A DNA stretch of 64,000 bases from CAZEQK01 sp964514395 (GTDB taxonomy: Bacteria > Bacillota > Bacilli > Tepidibacillales > Tepidibacillaceae). The position numbers were made by a program, and so were the translations under genes. The notes under the pieces were generated by a model that saw nothing but the letters and a program-made list of their open reading frames with translations, was not told the origin of the DNA and made no database searches. Where the stretch lies: assembly GCA_964514395.1 (NCBI GenBank), contig CAZEQK010000010.1:1-64000 (forward strand), read 5' to 3'. This document shows, in pieces, positions 7,369 to 16,473 of the stretch (position 1 is its first letter; each line of letters starts with the position of its first letter).

Positions 7369-8460
7369 ATGAAACAAAGGGATTTGTTAGTTTATTTACA
7401 TACATTAAAAGGTATAGGTTGGAAAACGATTGATAAATTAGTTACTCATCTTGATTCATTGGAAAGTATCTTATTGATGCAATCTCTTGAACTATCCATG
7501 CAAGCAGGGTTAGATTATCGGACAGCTGAGATAATAATTCAAAGTCTAGAAACGGAAAAAATAAATATTTTTTTACAATTATTAAAAAAGTGGGAGCAAA
7601 AACACATACGAATAATAACATATTTTGATTCTAACTACCCAACATATCTAAAGGAAATCTACCAACCACCTTGGGTTTTTTTTACAAAGGGCGATCAATC
7701 ACTTTTGAATAATCCCATCATTGCTATTGTTGGTACAAGAAATCCAAGTCAGTATGGAAGAATCATTGCAGAAAAATTAGCAAAAGAACTAACAGAGCAT
7801 GGATTTATCATAGTAAGCGGTATGGCAAGAGGAATAGATCGAAAAGCTCACGAAGGCTCTCTCTTAAGCGGAGCAACTATTGCTGTGTTAGGAAGTGGAA
7901 TTGATATTGTGTATCCAAAGGAGAATCAAGGAATTTATCAAGAAATTGAAGAAAAGGGGTTGATTATATCAGAATATTCACCTGGTACAAAACCCCATCC
8001 TGCTTATTTTCCTCAAAGGAATAGATTAATTAGTGGGTTATCCCTAGGCACTATTATTATAGAAGCTTCGTTAAAAAGTGGTTCATTAATTACTGCACAG
8101 CTTGCATTGGAACAATCAAGAGAGGTTTTTGCAATTCCTGGCAACATTACATCTAATAAAAGCCTTGGTACAAATAGCTTAATACAGCAAGGTGCAAAAT
8201 TAGTTATGAATATCGAGGATATCATTGAGGAATTTAAATATTTATCATTTGAAGGAAAAATACATAATAAAATAGAAATAAAGTTAAATAATAAAGAACA
8301 GAAAGTTATGGCAATGATCAACTATAATCCGATACATATAGATGATCTCTTTAATCACTTAGAGTTCAGCTTTTCAGAAATTTATGAGATATTACTGTCA
8401 TTACAGTTAAAGCAAAAAGTGAAACAAATTCCAGGTGGAACTTACATTAAAAATGGATAA
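7369..8460 (+). CDS. dprA: DNA-processing protein A
   Basis: DprA binds incoming single-stranded DNA during natural transformation and loads RecA. The 363-residue protein has an N-terminal helix-hairpin region (LKGIGWKT), then the Rossmann-like core with VGTRNPSQYG (121-130), SGMARGID (150-157), LGSGIDIVYP, FPQRNR (214-219) and IPGNI (256-260), then a winged-helix tail from about residue 285. It sits directly before topA, as in Bacillus. The 190 bp upstream hold the sucD terminator and no other gene. Other competence genes are not in this window. Confidence 0.95.
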   Translation: MKQRDLLVYLHTLKGIGWKTIDKLVTHLDSLESILLMQSLELSMQAGLDYRTAEIIIQSLETEKINIFLQLLKKWEQKHIRIITYFDSNYPTYLKEIYQPPWVFFTKGDQSLLNNPIIAIVGTRNPSQYGRIIAEKLAKELTEHGFIIVSGMARGIDRKAHEGSLLSGATIAVLGSGIDIVYPKENQGIYQEIEEKGLIISEYSPGTKPHPAYFPQRNRLISGLSLGTIIIEASLKSGSLITAQLALEQSREVFAIPGNITSNKSLGTNSLIQQGAKLVMNIEDIIEEFKYLSFEGKIHNKIEIKLNNKEQKVMAMINYNPIHIDDLFNHLEFSFSEIYEILLSLQLKQKVKQIPGGTYIKNG

Positions 8461-8478
8461 CAAGAATTGAAGGATAAT

Positions 8479-8507
8479 TTGACAAAAATAAGTCTACTAT
8501 TTAATAA
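8479..8507 (+). promoter_or_regulatory. possible sigma-A promoter for topA
   Basis: A consensus TTGACA at 8479-8484 is followed 17 bp later by TAATAA at 8502-8507, a weak -10. It lies in the 99-bp gap before topA. The -35 is convincing, the -10 less so. Confidence 0.45.
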
Positions 8508-8559
8508 TAGGAAATATTACAAAAAATGAAGAAGTGATAATAATAGGGGAGGAAGTATT

Positions 8560-10635
8560 ATGCCGGATTCATTAGTTATCGTTGAATCTCCTGCAAAAGC
8601 AAAAACTATAGGAAAGTATTTGGGAAAAAAATATATAGTACAGGCATCGATGGGTCATGTCATCGATTTGCCAAAAAGTCAATTGGGTGTAAATATAGAA
8701 GATAACTTCTCCCCAAAATACATAACTATACGCGGCAAAGGAGAAATCCTAAAAAAATTAAAGGATGCAAAGAAAAAAGTAAAACGGGTTTATTTAGCTG
8801 CTGACCCTGATCGTGAAGGGGAAGCGATTGCTTGGCATTTGGCAAGAGCTTTGAATATTGATGAAAATGAGAAATGCAGAGTGGTTTTTAATGAAATCAC
8901 CAAGGACGCAATAAAGGGTGCCTTTAAACAGCCTCGTACCATTGATAAGGATTTAGTGGATGCCCAACAGGCTAGACGTATTTTAGATAGGTTGGTTGGT
9001 TATAAGATAAGTCCATTATTATGGAAAAAGGTGAAAAAAGGGTTAAGTGCAGGACGTGTTCAATCCGTAGCATTAAAATTAATTAATGACAGGGAAAAAG
9101 AAATTAATAGCTTTATTCCTGAGGAATATTGGTCTGTTATTCTTGATTTAGCAACTAACGGTGAAGAGTTCGAAGCAAAATTTCATGGTTACGGTGGAAA
9201 AAAAGCTGATTTAAAATCAAAGGAAGAAGTAGATCGATTATTAAAAAGTATTGAAGGGCAGAAATTAACCGTTTCTGAGATAAAGAAAAGTGAAAGACGT
9301 AAAAATCCTGCTCCACCATTTATCACTAGTTCATTACAACAGGAGGCTGCAAGGAAATTAAATTATAGAGCTGCAAAAACGATGCGTTTAGCTCAACAGC
9401 TATATGAAGGAATCGACCTTGGTAAAGAAGGAACGGTTGGACTTATAACCTATATGCGTACTGATTCAACAAGAATTTCTCAGACAGCAAAAGATGAAGC
9501 TAAAGCATATATCTTAGAGAATTTTGGTGAAAAATTTATAGCTCAAGAGAAAGTTACAGGTAAAAAAAATAAAAATGTTCAGGATGCTCATGAAGCAGTC
9601 AGACCAACATCTGTATTAAAAACCCCTGCTTCATTAAAAAAAGTGCTTTCTAAGGATCAACTAAAATTATATAGATTAATCTGGGAAAGATTTATTGCGA
9701 GTCAAATGGCTTCAGCGATATTAGATACCATTAGCGTGGATATAATAATAGGAAAAGAGAATGCACTCTTTAGAGCCACTGGATCAAAAATTAAATTTCC
9801 TGGGTTTATTAAGGTTTATGTAGAAGGTAATGATGATAACAAAGATAACGATGATGACAAAATATTACCTGAACTTAAAGAAAATCAAGAACTAGAATTA
9901 AAAGAGATAAAACCTGAACAGCATTTTACTCAACCACCACCAAGATATTCAGAGGCAAGACTCGTAAAAACAATGGAGGAATTAGGAATAGGTAGACCAA
10001 GTACCTATGCACCAACCTTAGAGACAATTCAAAAACGAGGTTATGCAAAATTAGAACAACGAAAATTCATTCCTACAGAGTTAGGGGAATTAATCATCTC
10101 CTTAATAGAAGAATTCTTTTCTAAAATTATTAACGTTGAATTTACAGCTCAGATGGAAAATAATTTAGATAAAATTGAAGAAGGAGATCTTTTATGGGCA
10201 AAGGTATTAGATGATTTTTACAAGGATTTTGAAAAGAGTTTAAAGTATGCTGAGGAAGAGATGAAGGAAGTAGAGATTAAGGATGAGGTTTCTGACGAGG
10301 TATGTGAAAAATGTGGGAAACCGATGGTCTATAAAATGGGAAGGTATGGACGTTTCTTGGCTTGTTCTGGATTTCCAGATTGTAGAAATACAAAGCCTAT
10401 CTTGAAAAAAATAGATGTAGAATGTCCAAAATGCGATGGAGATATACTTGAAAGAAAAGGGAAAAGAAAGGTTTTTTATGGATGTAGTAATTATCCTGAG
10501 TGTGATTTTATTTCATTTGATAAACCAATTTCAAGACCATGTCCAAAATGTCAAAGTCTTATGGTTGAGAAACGATCGAAAAAAGGCTCACGGATACAAT
10601 GTACATCATGTGATTATAAAGAAGATCTGCAATAA
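8560..10635 (+). CDS. topA: DNA topoisomerase I
   Basis: TopA relaxes negatively supercoiled DNA through a transient 5'-phosphotyrosine link. The 691-residue protein begins with a TOPRIM domain (VESPAKAKTIGKYLG from residue 8, then AADPDREGEAIAWHL). The active-site Tyr298 lies in GLITYMRTDSTRIS. Three C-terminal zinc-ribbon repeats start at Cys582 (CEKCGKP, CPKCDGD, CPKCQSL) and bind single-stranded DNA. An acidic, asparagine-rich insert (GNDDNKDNDDD) lies near residue 425. GGGGAGG provides the ribosome binding site, and trmFO follows after 15 bp. Confidence 0.97.
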   Translation: MPDSLVIVESPAKAKTIGKYLGKKYIVQASMGHVIDLPKSQLGVNIEDNFSPKYITIRGKGEILKKLKDAKKKVKRVYLAADPDREGEAIAWHLARALNIDENEKCRVVFNEITKDAIKGAFKQPRTIDKDLVDAQQARRILDRLVGYKISPLLWKKVKKGLSAGRVQSVALKLINDREKEINSFIPEEYWSVILDLATNGEEFEAKFHGYGGKKADLKSKEEVDRLLKSIEGQKLTVSEIKKSERRKNPAPPFITSSLQQEAARKLNYRAAKTMRLAQQLYEGIDLGKEGTVGLITYMRTDSTRISQTAKDEAKAYILENFGEKFIAQEKVTGKKNKNVQDAHEAVRPTSVLKTPASLKKVLSKDQLKLYRLIWERFIASQMASAILDTISVDIIIGKENALFRATGSKIKFPGFIKVYVEGNDDNKDNDDDKILPELKENQELELKEIKPEQHFTQPPPRYSEARLVKTMEELGIGRPSTYAPTLETIQKRGYAKLEQRKFIPTELGELIISLIEEFFSKIINVEFTAQMENNLDKIEEGDLLWAKVLDDFYKDFEKSLKYAEEEMKEVEIKDEVSDEVCEKCGKPMVYKMGRYGRFLACSGFPDCRNTKPILKKIDVECPKCDGDILERKGKRKVFYGCSNYPECDFISFDKPISRPCPKCQSLMVEKRSKKGSRIQCTSCDYKEDLQ

Positions 10636-10650
10636 TGGAGGATAACTAAC

Positions 10651-11979
10651 ATGGCACAAGAATATATAAACGTTATTGGAGCAGGTTTAGCTGGAAGTGA
10701 GGCTGCATGGCAAATAGTTAGATGTGGTATACCTGTTAGGCTTTATGAAATGAGGCCAATAAAAAGCTCACCAGCTCATCATACAGAAAAGTTTGCTGAA
10801 TTAGTATGTAGTAATTCTCTTCGTTCCAATAGTCTAACGAATGCTGTTGGCCTATTAAAGGAAGAAATGAGACATTTCAACTCAATTATTATGGAAAGTG
10901 CTGATGTACATTCTGTACCTGCTGGTGGTGCCTTAGCTGTTGACCGAAGCTCATTCTCTACATACATCACTGAAACACTTAAAAACCATCCATTGATTGA
11001 AGTGATTCATGAAGAAATGAAAGATATTCCTGAAGGAATAACCATTATCGCAACTGGACCTTTAACCTCTGAATCCTTAGCTGAACAAATTTCTAGCTTA
11101 TTAGGAGAGGAATATCTGTATTTTTTTGATGCTGCCGCTCCTATTATTAAAAAGGATACAATCGATTTTGATAAGGTTTTTATTGCCTCAAGATATGATA
11201 AGGGAGAAGCAGCATATATTAATTGTCCTATGAGTGAAGCTGAATTTGATCATTTTTATCAATCGTTAATTGATGCAGAAACGACGGAATTAAAAAGCTT
11301 TGAAAAAGAGGTTTATTTCGAGGGCTGTATGCCAGTTGAAGTGATTGGTAGAAGAGGGAAACAAACATTGCTTTTTGGCCCAATGAAACCCGTTGGGTTA
11401 GTGGACCCGAGAACAGAGAAAGAACCGTTTGCTGTGATTCAGCTAAGACAAGATAATAAGGAAGGTACATTATATAATATTGTTGGTTTCCAAACCCATT
11501 TAAAATGGGGAGAACAAAAGAGGATTATACAACTTATACCAGGTCTTGAAAATGCTGAAATTGTAAGATATGGTGTGATGCATCGAAATACTTTTATCAA
11601 TTCACCAAAATTATTGGAGCCAACATATCAATATAAAGATAGGAAAAATTTATTCTTTGCTGGACAGATGACTGGTGTAGAGGGATATGTTGAATCTGCT
11701 GCTTCTGGCATGATTGCAGGTATTAACGCCTCGTTTCTTTATAAAAATATGGAGCCTGTCATTTTTCCTAGAGAAACTGCTCTTGGTAGCATGGCTCATT
11801 ATATCACAACGGCTAATGCAACAAACTTTCAACCTATGAATGCCAACTTTGGTTTATTGCCACCTTTAGATAGGAAAATAAAGGATAAAAAAGAAAAAAA
11901 TCTACAAATATCAAAAAAAGCACTTGACAAAATTCTGAATTTTTCTCATAACATAGACAATTTAGGTTGTCGTAGTTAA
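10651..11979 (+). CDS. trmFO: methylenetetrahydrofolate-tRNA-(uracil-5-)-methyltransferase
   Basis: TrmFO makes 5-methyluridine at position 54 of tRNA using methylenetetrahydrofolate and FAD. The 442-residue protein starts with the FAD-binding motif NVIGAGLAGSEAAW (7-20) and has the family blocks ELVCSNSLRSN, PAGGALAVDR, GCMPVEVIGRRG and GQMTGVEGYVESAASG. It is the second gene after topA, as in B. subtilis (formerly gid). The reading frame is intact and the length normal. Confidence 0.97.
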   Translation: MAQEYINVIGAGLAGSEAAWQIVRCGIPVRLYEMRPIKSSPAHHTEKFAELVCSNSLRSNSLTNAVGLLKEEMRHFNSIIMESADVHSVPAGGALAVDRSSFSTYITETLKNHPLIEVIHEEMKDIPEGITIIATGPLTSESLAEQISSLLGEEYLYFFDAAAPIIKKDTIDFDKVFIASRYDKGEAAYINCPMSEAEFDHFYQSLIDAETTELKSFEKEVYFEGCMPVEVIGRRGKQTLLFGPMKPVGLVDPRTEKEPFAVIQLRQDNKEGTLYNIVGFQTHLKWGEQKRIIQLIPGLENAEIVRYGVMHRNTFINSPKLLEPTYQYKDRKNLFFAGQMTGVEGYVESAASGMIAGINASFLYKNMEPVIFPRETALGSMAHYITTANATNFQPMNANFGLLPPLDRKIKDKKEKNLQISKKALDKILNFSHNIDNLGCRS

Positions 11980-12024
11980 TTATATTATGTTATTATTATT
12001 TTGCTTTACTTCGTTAGAGGGTAA

Positions 12025-12924
12025 ATGATGAAAAAACATGAGAAATATATCATCGAATTTGAAGGCTATTTACAAATTGAAAAGAATGCGTCTGTATACA
12101 CAATTCAGAGCTATTTGAAGGATATAAAGGATTTTATTGACTTTATCTCCACTAAAGGTATATTATCCCTATCTGATGTTGAGTATATTGATGTAAGAGG
12201 CTATTTAGCTATCTTGAATCAACGGAAATATGCAAGAAAAACGATATCAAGAAAGCTATCAAGTCTACGATCTTTTTTTCGTTTTTTGGTGAGAGAAAAT
12301 TTTTTAGAGACGAATCCTTTTAAAATGGTTTCAACACCGAAAATAGAAAAAAAGCTTCCTATTTTTATGTATCCAGATGAGATTAATGACTTAATACATA
12401 AACCTAATTTAGCGAAGCCGCTTGGCATAAGAGATAGAGCTATGATTGAAGTACTATATGCTAGTGGAATGCGTGTAAGTGAGCTTGTTTCAATGAATAT
12501 CAACTCTATTGATCTTAATGCAGGGCTTGCTTTGGTTTTTGGTAAAGGAGCGAAAGAAAGATTAGTTCCTCTTGGTCAATTTGCAATTGATTCTTTAGTA
12601 AATTATCTCGAGAAAGCAAGAGATTTATTAAAACCGATGGATAATGAAAATGCATTGTTTTTGAATAAGAGTGGAGGTAGGTTATCAGATCGAAGTGTAA
12701 GAAGAATGATGGATAAGTATGTTAAGGCTTTAGCGCTATCAAAAAAAATAAGCCCCCATACATTGAGACATACCTTTGCTACTCATCTATTGAATAATGG
12801 AGCAGATTTACGCTCAGTTCAAGAACTCTTAGGTCATGTAAACATCTCTACTACACAGATTTATACCCATGTGACCAAAGAAAGATTGCAGGATATCTAT
12901 AAAAATTCGCACCCTCGAGCATAA
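12025..12924 (+). CDS. xerC: tyrosine recombinase XerC/CodV
   Basis: XerC acts with XerD at dif to resolve chromosome dimers. The 299-residue protein has the SAM-like N-terminal DNA-binding domain (YTIQSYLKDIKDF) and the catalytic domain with Arg150 (SGMRVSEL), His245 and Arg248 (HTLRHTFATHLL), a conserved LGH motif and nucleophile Tyr280 (QIYTH). The start could be ATG 12025 or the better-spaced ATG 12028 behind AGAGGG. It lies just before hslVU-codY, the position of codV in Bacillus, which supports a chromosomal rather than phage role. Confidence 0.95.
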   Translation: MMKKHEKYIIEFEGYLQIEKNASVYTIQSYLKDIKDFIDFISTKGILSLSDVEYIDVRGYLAILNQRKYARKTISRKLSSLRSFFRFLVRENFLETNPFKMVSTPKIEKKLPIFMYPDEINDLIHKPNLAKPLGIRDRAMIEVLYASGMRVSELVSMNINSIDLNAGLALVFGKGAKERLVPLGQFAIDSLVNYLEKARDLLKPMDNENALFLNKSGGRLSDRSVRRMMDKYVKALALSKKISPHTLRHTFATHLLNNGADLRSVQELLGHVNISTTQIYTHVTKERLQDIYKNSHPRA

Positions 12925-13002
12925 ACTTTTGAATAATGTAACTTTAATTTTAAATTTTCTGAATATATTTATATGAAAAGGGAATAAAGGAGATGAAAAG
13001 AT

Positions 13003-13545
13003 TTGTCTGAAACTTTTCATGCAACTACAATTTTTGCCATTCAGCATGATGGGAAATCTGCTATGGCTGGTGACGGTCAAGTAACTTTCGGTAACAGTAT
13101 GGTAATGAAGCATACTGCAAAAAAAGTAAGAAGGTTATATCATAATGAGGTTATTGCTGGTTTTGCTGGATCTGTTGCTGATGCGTTTACCTTGTTTGAA
13201 AAATTTGAAGGTAAGCTTGAAGAGTATCATGGCAATCTACAGAGAGCAGCAGTAGAGCTTGCTAAAGATTGGAGAATGGATAAGGTTTTAAGACGCTTAG
13301 AAGCAATGCTGATCGTTATGAATAAAGAAGATTTATTATTAATCTCTGGGAATGGAGAAGTAATAGAGCCTGATGATGGAATCATTGCAATAGGTTCAGG
13401 TGGGGCATATGCTCTAGCTGCAGGAAGGGCATTAAAAAGACATTCTTCACAATTATCTGCAAAAGAAATTGCAGAAACATCATTACAAATCGCATCTGAA
13501 ATATGTGTTTATACCAATGATAATATCATTGTTGAAGGCATATAA
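13003..13545 (+). CDS. hslV: ATP-dependent protease peptidase subunit HslV/ClpQ
   Basis: HslV is the proteolytic chamber of the HslUV (ClpYQ) protease. The 180-residue protein starts at TTG 13003 behind AAAGGAG and begins MSETFHATTIFA. B. subtilis ClpQ likewise keeps a short extension with a Ser at residue 2 before the TT pair, and uses that Ser as nucleophile. Residues DGQVTFG, GFAGSVADAFTLFE and IGSGGAYALAAGRAL are family blocks. It is 12 bp upstream of hslU, with which it forms the complex. Confidence 0.95.
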   Translation: MSETFHATTIFAIQHDGKSAMAGDGQVTFGNSMVMKHTAKKVRRLYHNEVIAGFAGSVADAFTLFEKFEGKLEEYHGNLQRAAVELAKDWRMDKVLRRLEAMLIVMNKEDLLLISGNGEVIEPDDGIIAIGSGGAYALAAGRALKRHSSQLSAKEIAETSLQIASEICVYTNDNIIVEGI

Positions 13546-13557
13546 GGGGGGAAAATA

Positions 13558-14952
13558 GTGAATATTCATAAACCCTTAACTCCACGGGAAATTGTTACAG
13601 AGTTAGATAAATATGTTGTGGGTCAAAAAAATGCAAAACGTGCTGTTGCAGTCGCATTAAGAAATCGATATCGTAGGAGTTTACTGAATGAAGCGATAAA
13701 AGATGAAATTGTCCCAAAAAACATATTAATGATTGGACCCACTGGAGTTGGTAAAACAGAAATAGCGCGAAGATTAGCAAGATTAGTTGGAGCGCCTTTT
13801 GTAAAGGTAGAAGCAACTAAATTTACCGAGGTTGGGTACGTTGGTAGAGACGTAGAATCGATGGTTAGAGAGTTAGTCGAAACTTCGATTCGTATCGTGA
13901 AAAATGAAAAAATGGAAAACGTGAAGGAAAAAGCGGAAGATTTAGCGAATGAGAGAATAGTAGAACTACTTGTTCCTAATGATAAAAAAAATAAAAATGT
14001 GAAAAACCCATTTGAAATGATATTTGGTGGCCAAAATCAGGATTCAGATGAAGAGGATAGCGGACAAGAAGAAAATATTCACGAGAAAAGAAGACAGATA
14101 AAGTTTAATTTGCTTAGCGGTAAATTAGAAGAAGAGATGATAGAAATTGAAGTAGAAGACAATGGTCCTTCTATGCTAGAATTTTTTTCTGGCTCTGGTG
14201 TGGAACAGATGGGATTCAATATGCAAGATGTGATCGGTAATTTAATGCCAAAAAAATCCAAAAGACGTAAATTACCTATTAAAGAAGCTAGAAAATATTT
14301 AATTCAAGAAGAAGCCCAAAAAATTATTGATATGGATGAAGTCATCCAATTATCGATTGAAAGGGCTGAACAGACTGGCATTATTTTTATTGATGAAATA
14401 GATAAAATTGCAGGAAAAGAAAGAGGAGCAGATGTATCAAGAGAAGGAGTTCAAAGGGATATTTTACCAATTGTAGAAGGTTCTACGATCATGACGAAGT
14501 ACGGTGCAGTGAAAACAGACTATGTTTTATTTATTTCTGCAGGTGCTTTCCATATGTCTAAGCCATCCGATTTAATCCCTGAATTACAAGGTCGGTTTCC
14601 AATAAGGGTTGAATTACAAGATTTAACAGTCGATGATTTTGTGCAAATTCTTACTGAACCTAAGAATGCACTTACAAAACAATACACGTCTTTATTAGAA
14701 ACAGAAGGTGTTAAGGTGACCTTTAATCAATCAGCAATTTATGAGATAGCTAGATTAGCTACCGAAGTTAATCAATCCACAGATAATATTGGTGCTAGGC
14801 GATTACACACCATCCTAGAAAAGCTGTTAGAGGATTTATCTTTTGAAGCACCAGAAATCAATTTGACAGAAATCGTTATTACACCTGAATATGTTAATGA
14901 AAAACTTTCAAAATTAGTAAAAAATAAAGATTTATCACAGTATATATTGTAA
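13558..14952 (+). CDS. hslU: HslU/ClpY unfoldase ATPase
   Basis: HslU is the AAA+ hexamer that unfolds substrates and feeds them to HslV. The 464-residue protein has Walker A GPTGVGKT near residue 60, the pore-loop region GYVGRDVES, the variable I domain (about 120-240, here charged and Asn-rich), Walker B IIFIDEIDK near 278 and the sensor region GRFPIRVEL. Translation starts at GTG behind AGGGGGGA. codY follows after 18 bp, giving a xerC-hslV-hslU-codY operon as in B. subtilis. Confidence 0.96.
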   Translation: MNIHKPLTPREIVTELDKYVVGQKNAKRAVAVALRNRYRRSLLNEAIKDEIVPKNILMIGPTGVGKTEIARRLARLVGAPFVKVEATKFTEVGYVGRDVESMVRELVETSIRIVKNEKMENVKEKAEDLANERIVELLVPNDKKNKNVKNPFEMIFGGQNQDSDEEDSGQEENIHEKRRQIKFNLLSGKLEEEMIEIEVEDNGPSMLEFFSGSGVEQMGFNMQDVIGNLMPKKSKRRKLPIKEARKYLIQEEAQKIIDMDEVIQLSIERAEQTGIIFIDEIDKIAGKERGADVSREGVQRDILPIVEGSTIMTKYGAVKTDYVLFISAGAFHMSKPSDLIPELQGRFPIRVELQDLTVDDFVQILTEPKNALTKQYTSLLETEGVKVTFNQSAIYEIARLATEVNQSTDNIGARRLHTILEKLLEDLSFEAPEINLTEIVITPEYVNEKLSKLVKNKDLSQYIL

Positions 14953-14970
14953 AGTAGGAGGAAATTTAGA

Positions 14971-15753
14971 ATGGATTTATTAGGAAAAACAAGAAGGATT
15001 AATCGTTTATTACAAAAGACAGCTGGTCATGCAGTTAATTTTAATGAGATGGCTGAGGTGTTAAGAGATGTTATTGAAGCCAATATCTTTGTTGTAAGTC
15101 GTAAAGGTAAAATGCTTGGTGTAGCTATAGCTCAAGAAATAGATAATGAGAGAATAAGGGTTATGCTAAAAGAAAGACAGTACCCAGAGGAATACAATAC
15201 ATTATTATTGAAACAGGATGAATCTATATCTAATATTGGCATTGATAATCCTTTAACCTCTTTCCCAGTAGAAATGAAAGAAATTTTTATTAATAGCTAT
15301 ACAGCTATTGTACCTATTATTGGTGGAGGAGACAGACTCGGAACGCTTGTTTTGGGAAGGTTAAATGAACAACATGATGACGAAGATCTGCTATTAGCTG
15401 AATATGGCGCAACTGTTATTGCTATGGAGATTTTAAGAGAAAGAGCAGAGGCAATGGAAGTAGAAGTTAGAAGTAAAGCGGTAGTTCAAATGGCGATTGG
15501 TTCATTATCCTATAGTGAACTAGAAGCAGTTGAGCATATTTTTGAAGAGCTTGAGGGAAAAGAAGGATTGCTTGTAGCTAGTAAAATAGCGGATAGAGTA
15601 GGAATTACTCGTTCAGTAATTGTAAATGCTTTAAGAAAATTAGAAAGTGCTGGTGTGATAGAATCTCGATCATTAGGGATGAAAGGAACCTATATAAAGG
15701 TTCTAAATGAAAAACTACTATCAGAACTAGAAAAGCTAAGGACAACAGAATAA
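14971..15753 (+). CDS. codY: GTP- and branched-chain-amino-acid-sensing repressor CodY
   Basis: CodY represses many stationary-phase genes when GTP and Ile/Leu/Val are abundant, including fla/che genes in B. subtilis. The 260-residue protein has the N-terminal GAF ligand domain (residues about 1-155) and a C-terminal winged helix-turn-helix (ASKIADRVGITRSVIVNALR, about 205-225, then ESRSLGMKGTYIKV). AGGAGG gives the ribosome binding site. It ends the hslVU cluster at a strong terminator and lies just upstream of the fla/che operon. Confidence 0.97.
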   Translation: MDLLGKTRRINRLLQKTAGHAVNFNEMAEVLRDVIEANIFVVSRKGKMLGVAIAQEIDNERIRVMLKERQYPEEYNTLLLKQDESISNIGIDNPLTSFPVEMKEIFINSYTAIVPIIGGGDRLGTLVLGRLNEQHDDEDLLLAEYGATVIAMEILRERAEAMEVEVRSKAVVQMAIGSLSYSELEAVEHIFEELEGKEGLLVASKIADRVGITRSVIVNALRKLESAGVIESRSLGMKGTYIKVLNEKLLSELEKLRTTE

Positions 15754-15762
15754 AAATATGGT

Positions 15763-15800
15763 AATAAAGTCCTATTTTTAAATAGGACTTTATTTTTTTG
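15763..15800 (+). terminator. terminator after codY
   Basis: A perfect 14-bp stem, AATAAAGTCCTATT/AATAGGACTTTATT, with a TTTA loop is followed by a run of T. It isolates codY from the fla/che operon. Confidence 0.92.
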
Positions 15801-15951
15801 TGACAAAAGTTCCTTTTTTTATTTATAATATAGATGTTTCGTAGGATTTTGGAGAATTATGTTTGTGTTAAAATACAGATTAAGAGGTTATTATTATTTT
15901 TTTATAAAAAAATTACAGGATTTTAAAATTTTAAAAATTTTTTTTAAAGAA

Positions 15952-15960
15952 TTTGTCGAA
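15952..15960 (+). promoter_or_regulatory. Spo0A box upstream of fla/che operon
   Basis: TTTGTCGAA matches the Spo0A consensus (TTTGTCRAA, core TGTCGAA) perfectly. It lies 6 bp upstream of the AGGA of a sigma-H-type promoter and 95 bp before flgB, in the codY-flgB gap of about 300 bp, which holds no gene. Confidence 0.55.
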
Positions 15961-15966
15961 CTATGC

Positions 15967-15992
15967 AGGAATTTTGTTTTCTAATATTGAAT
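15967..15992 (+). promoter_or_regulatory. sigma-H-type promoter for fla/che operon
   Basis: GCAGGAATT (AGGA at 15967-15970) and GAAT at 15989-15992 are 18 bp apart, within one base of the spacing at the sucC promoter and at spoVG. The start would be near 15999, with a leader of about 55 nt before flgB. No clear sigma-A or sigma-D promoter was seen in the gap, though the AT-rich DNA could hide one. Confidence 0.55.
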
Positions 15993-16054
15993 GGGTATAT
16001 TTAGAATAATTTGGCTATGATTTTTTTACACATAATGATGAAGGAGGGGAAAAG

Positions 16055-16471
16055 ATGAATCTTTTTTCTAATATTAATACACTGCAGCGCTCCTTAGATG
16101 TTTCTTCTCTGAGACAGCGAGTAATAGGTAATAATATAGCAAACGTGGATACACCTGGGTATAAAACAATGGAAGTATCATTTAAAGATATCTTAGCAAA
16201 TGAAAACAACAAAAATACAAATGGCCAACATTTGGTTTTTCAAGGATACCGAACGGATCCAAGGCATTTTGTAATTGGTGGTAAGAGCAATACATTTACC
16301 CCAAAAATAATAGTTAATAATAAAACGTCAATATTAAACAATGAAAATAATGTTGATGTTGATTATGAAATGACCAAGATAGCAGAGAATAATATATGGT
16401 ATAATGGCCTAACTCAGGTAGTAAGTAAAGAATTTTCATTATTGCGCTATAGTATAACGGGAGGACGCTAA
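16055..16471 (+). CDS. flgB: flagellar basal-body rod protein FlgB
   Basis: FlgB forms the proximal rod of the flagellum. The 138-residue protein has the rod/hook N-terminal motif (RQRVIGNNIANVDTPGYK, residues about 24-41), in which the NNIAN heptad drives axial assembly, and a C-terminal helix (ENNIWYNGLTQVVSKEFSLL). GAAGGAGGGG precedes the ATG. It is the first gene of the fla/che operon, followed 2 bp later by flgC. Confidence 0.95.
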   Translation: MNLFSNINTLQRSLDVSSLRQRVIGNNIANVDTPGYKTMEVSFKDILANENNKNTNGQHLVFQGYRTDPRHFVIGGKSNTFTPKIIVNNKTSILNNENNVDVDYEMTKIAENNIWYNGLTQVVSKEFSLLRYSITGGR

Positions 16472-16473
16472 TT

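Noticed and set aside
10436..10645. 69-codon ORF at the end of topA
   Set aside because: It is a frame shadow of the zinc-ribbon region of topA and lacks a ribosome binding site.
15920..15950. CodY-box-like AATTTTAAAAATTTT upstream of flgB
   Set aside because: It has about four mismatches to the CodY consensus and lies in A/T homopolymers where such matches arise by chance.
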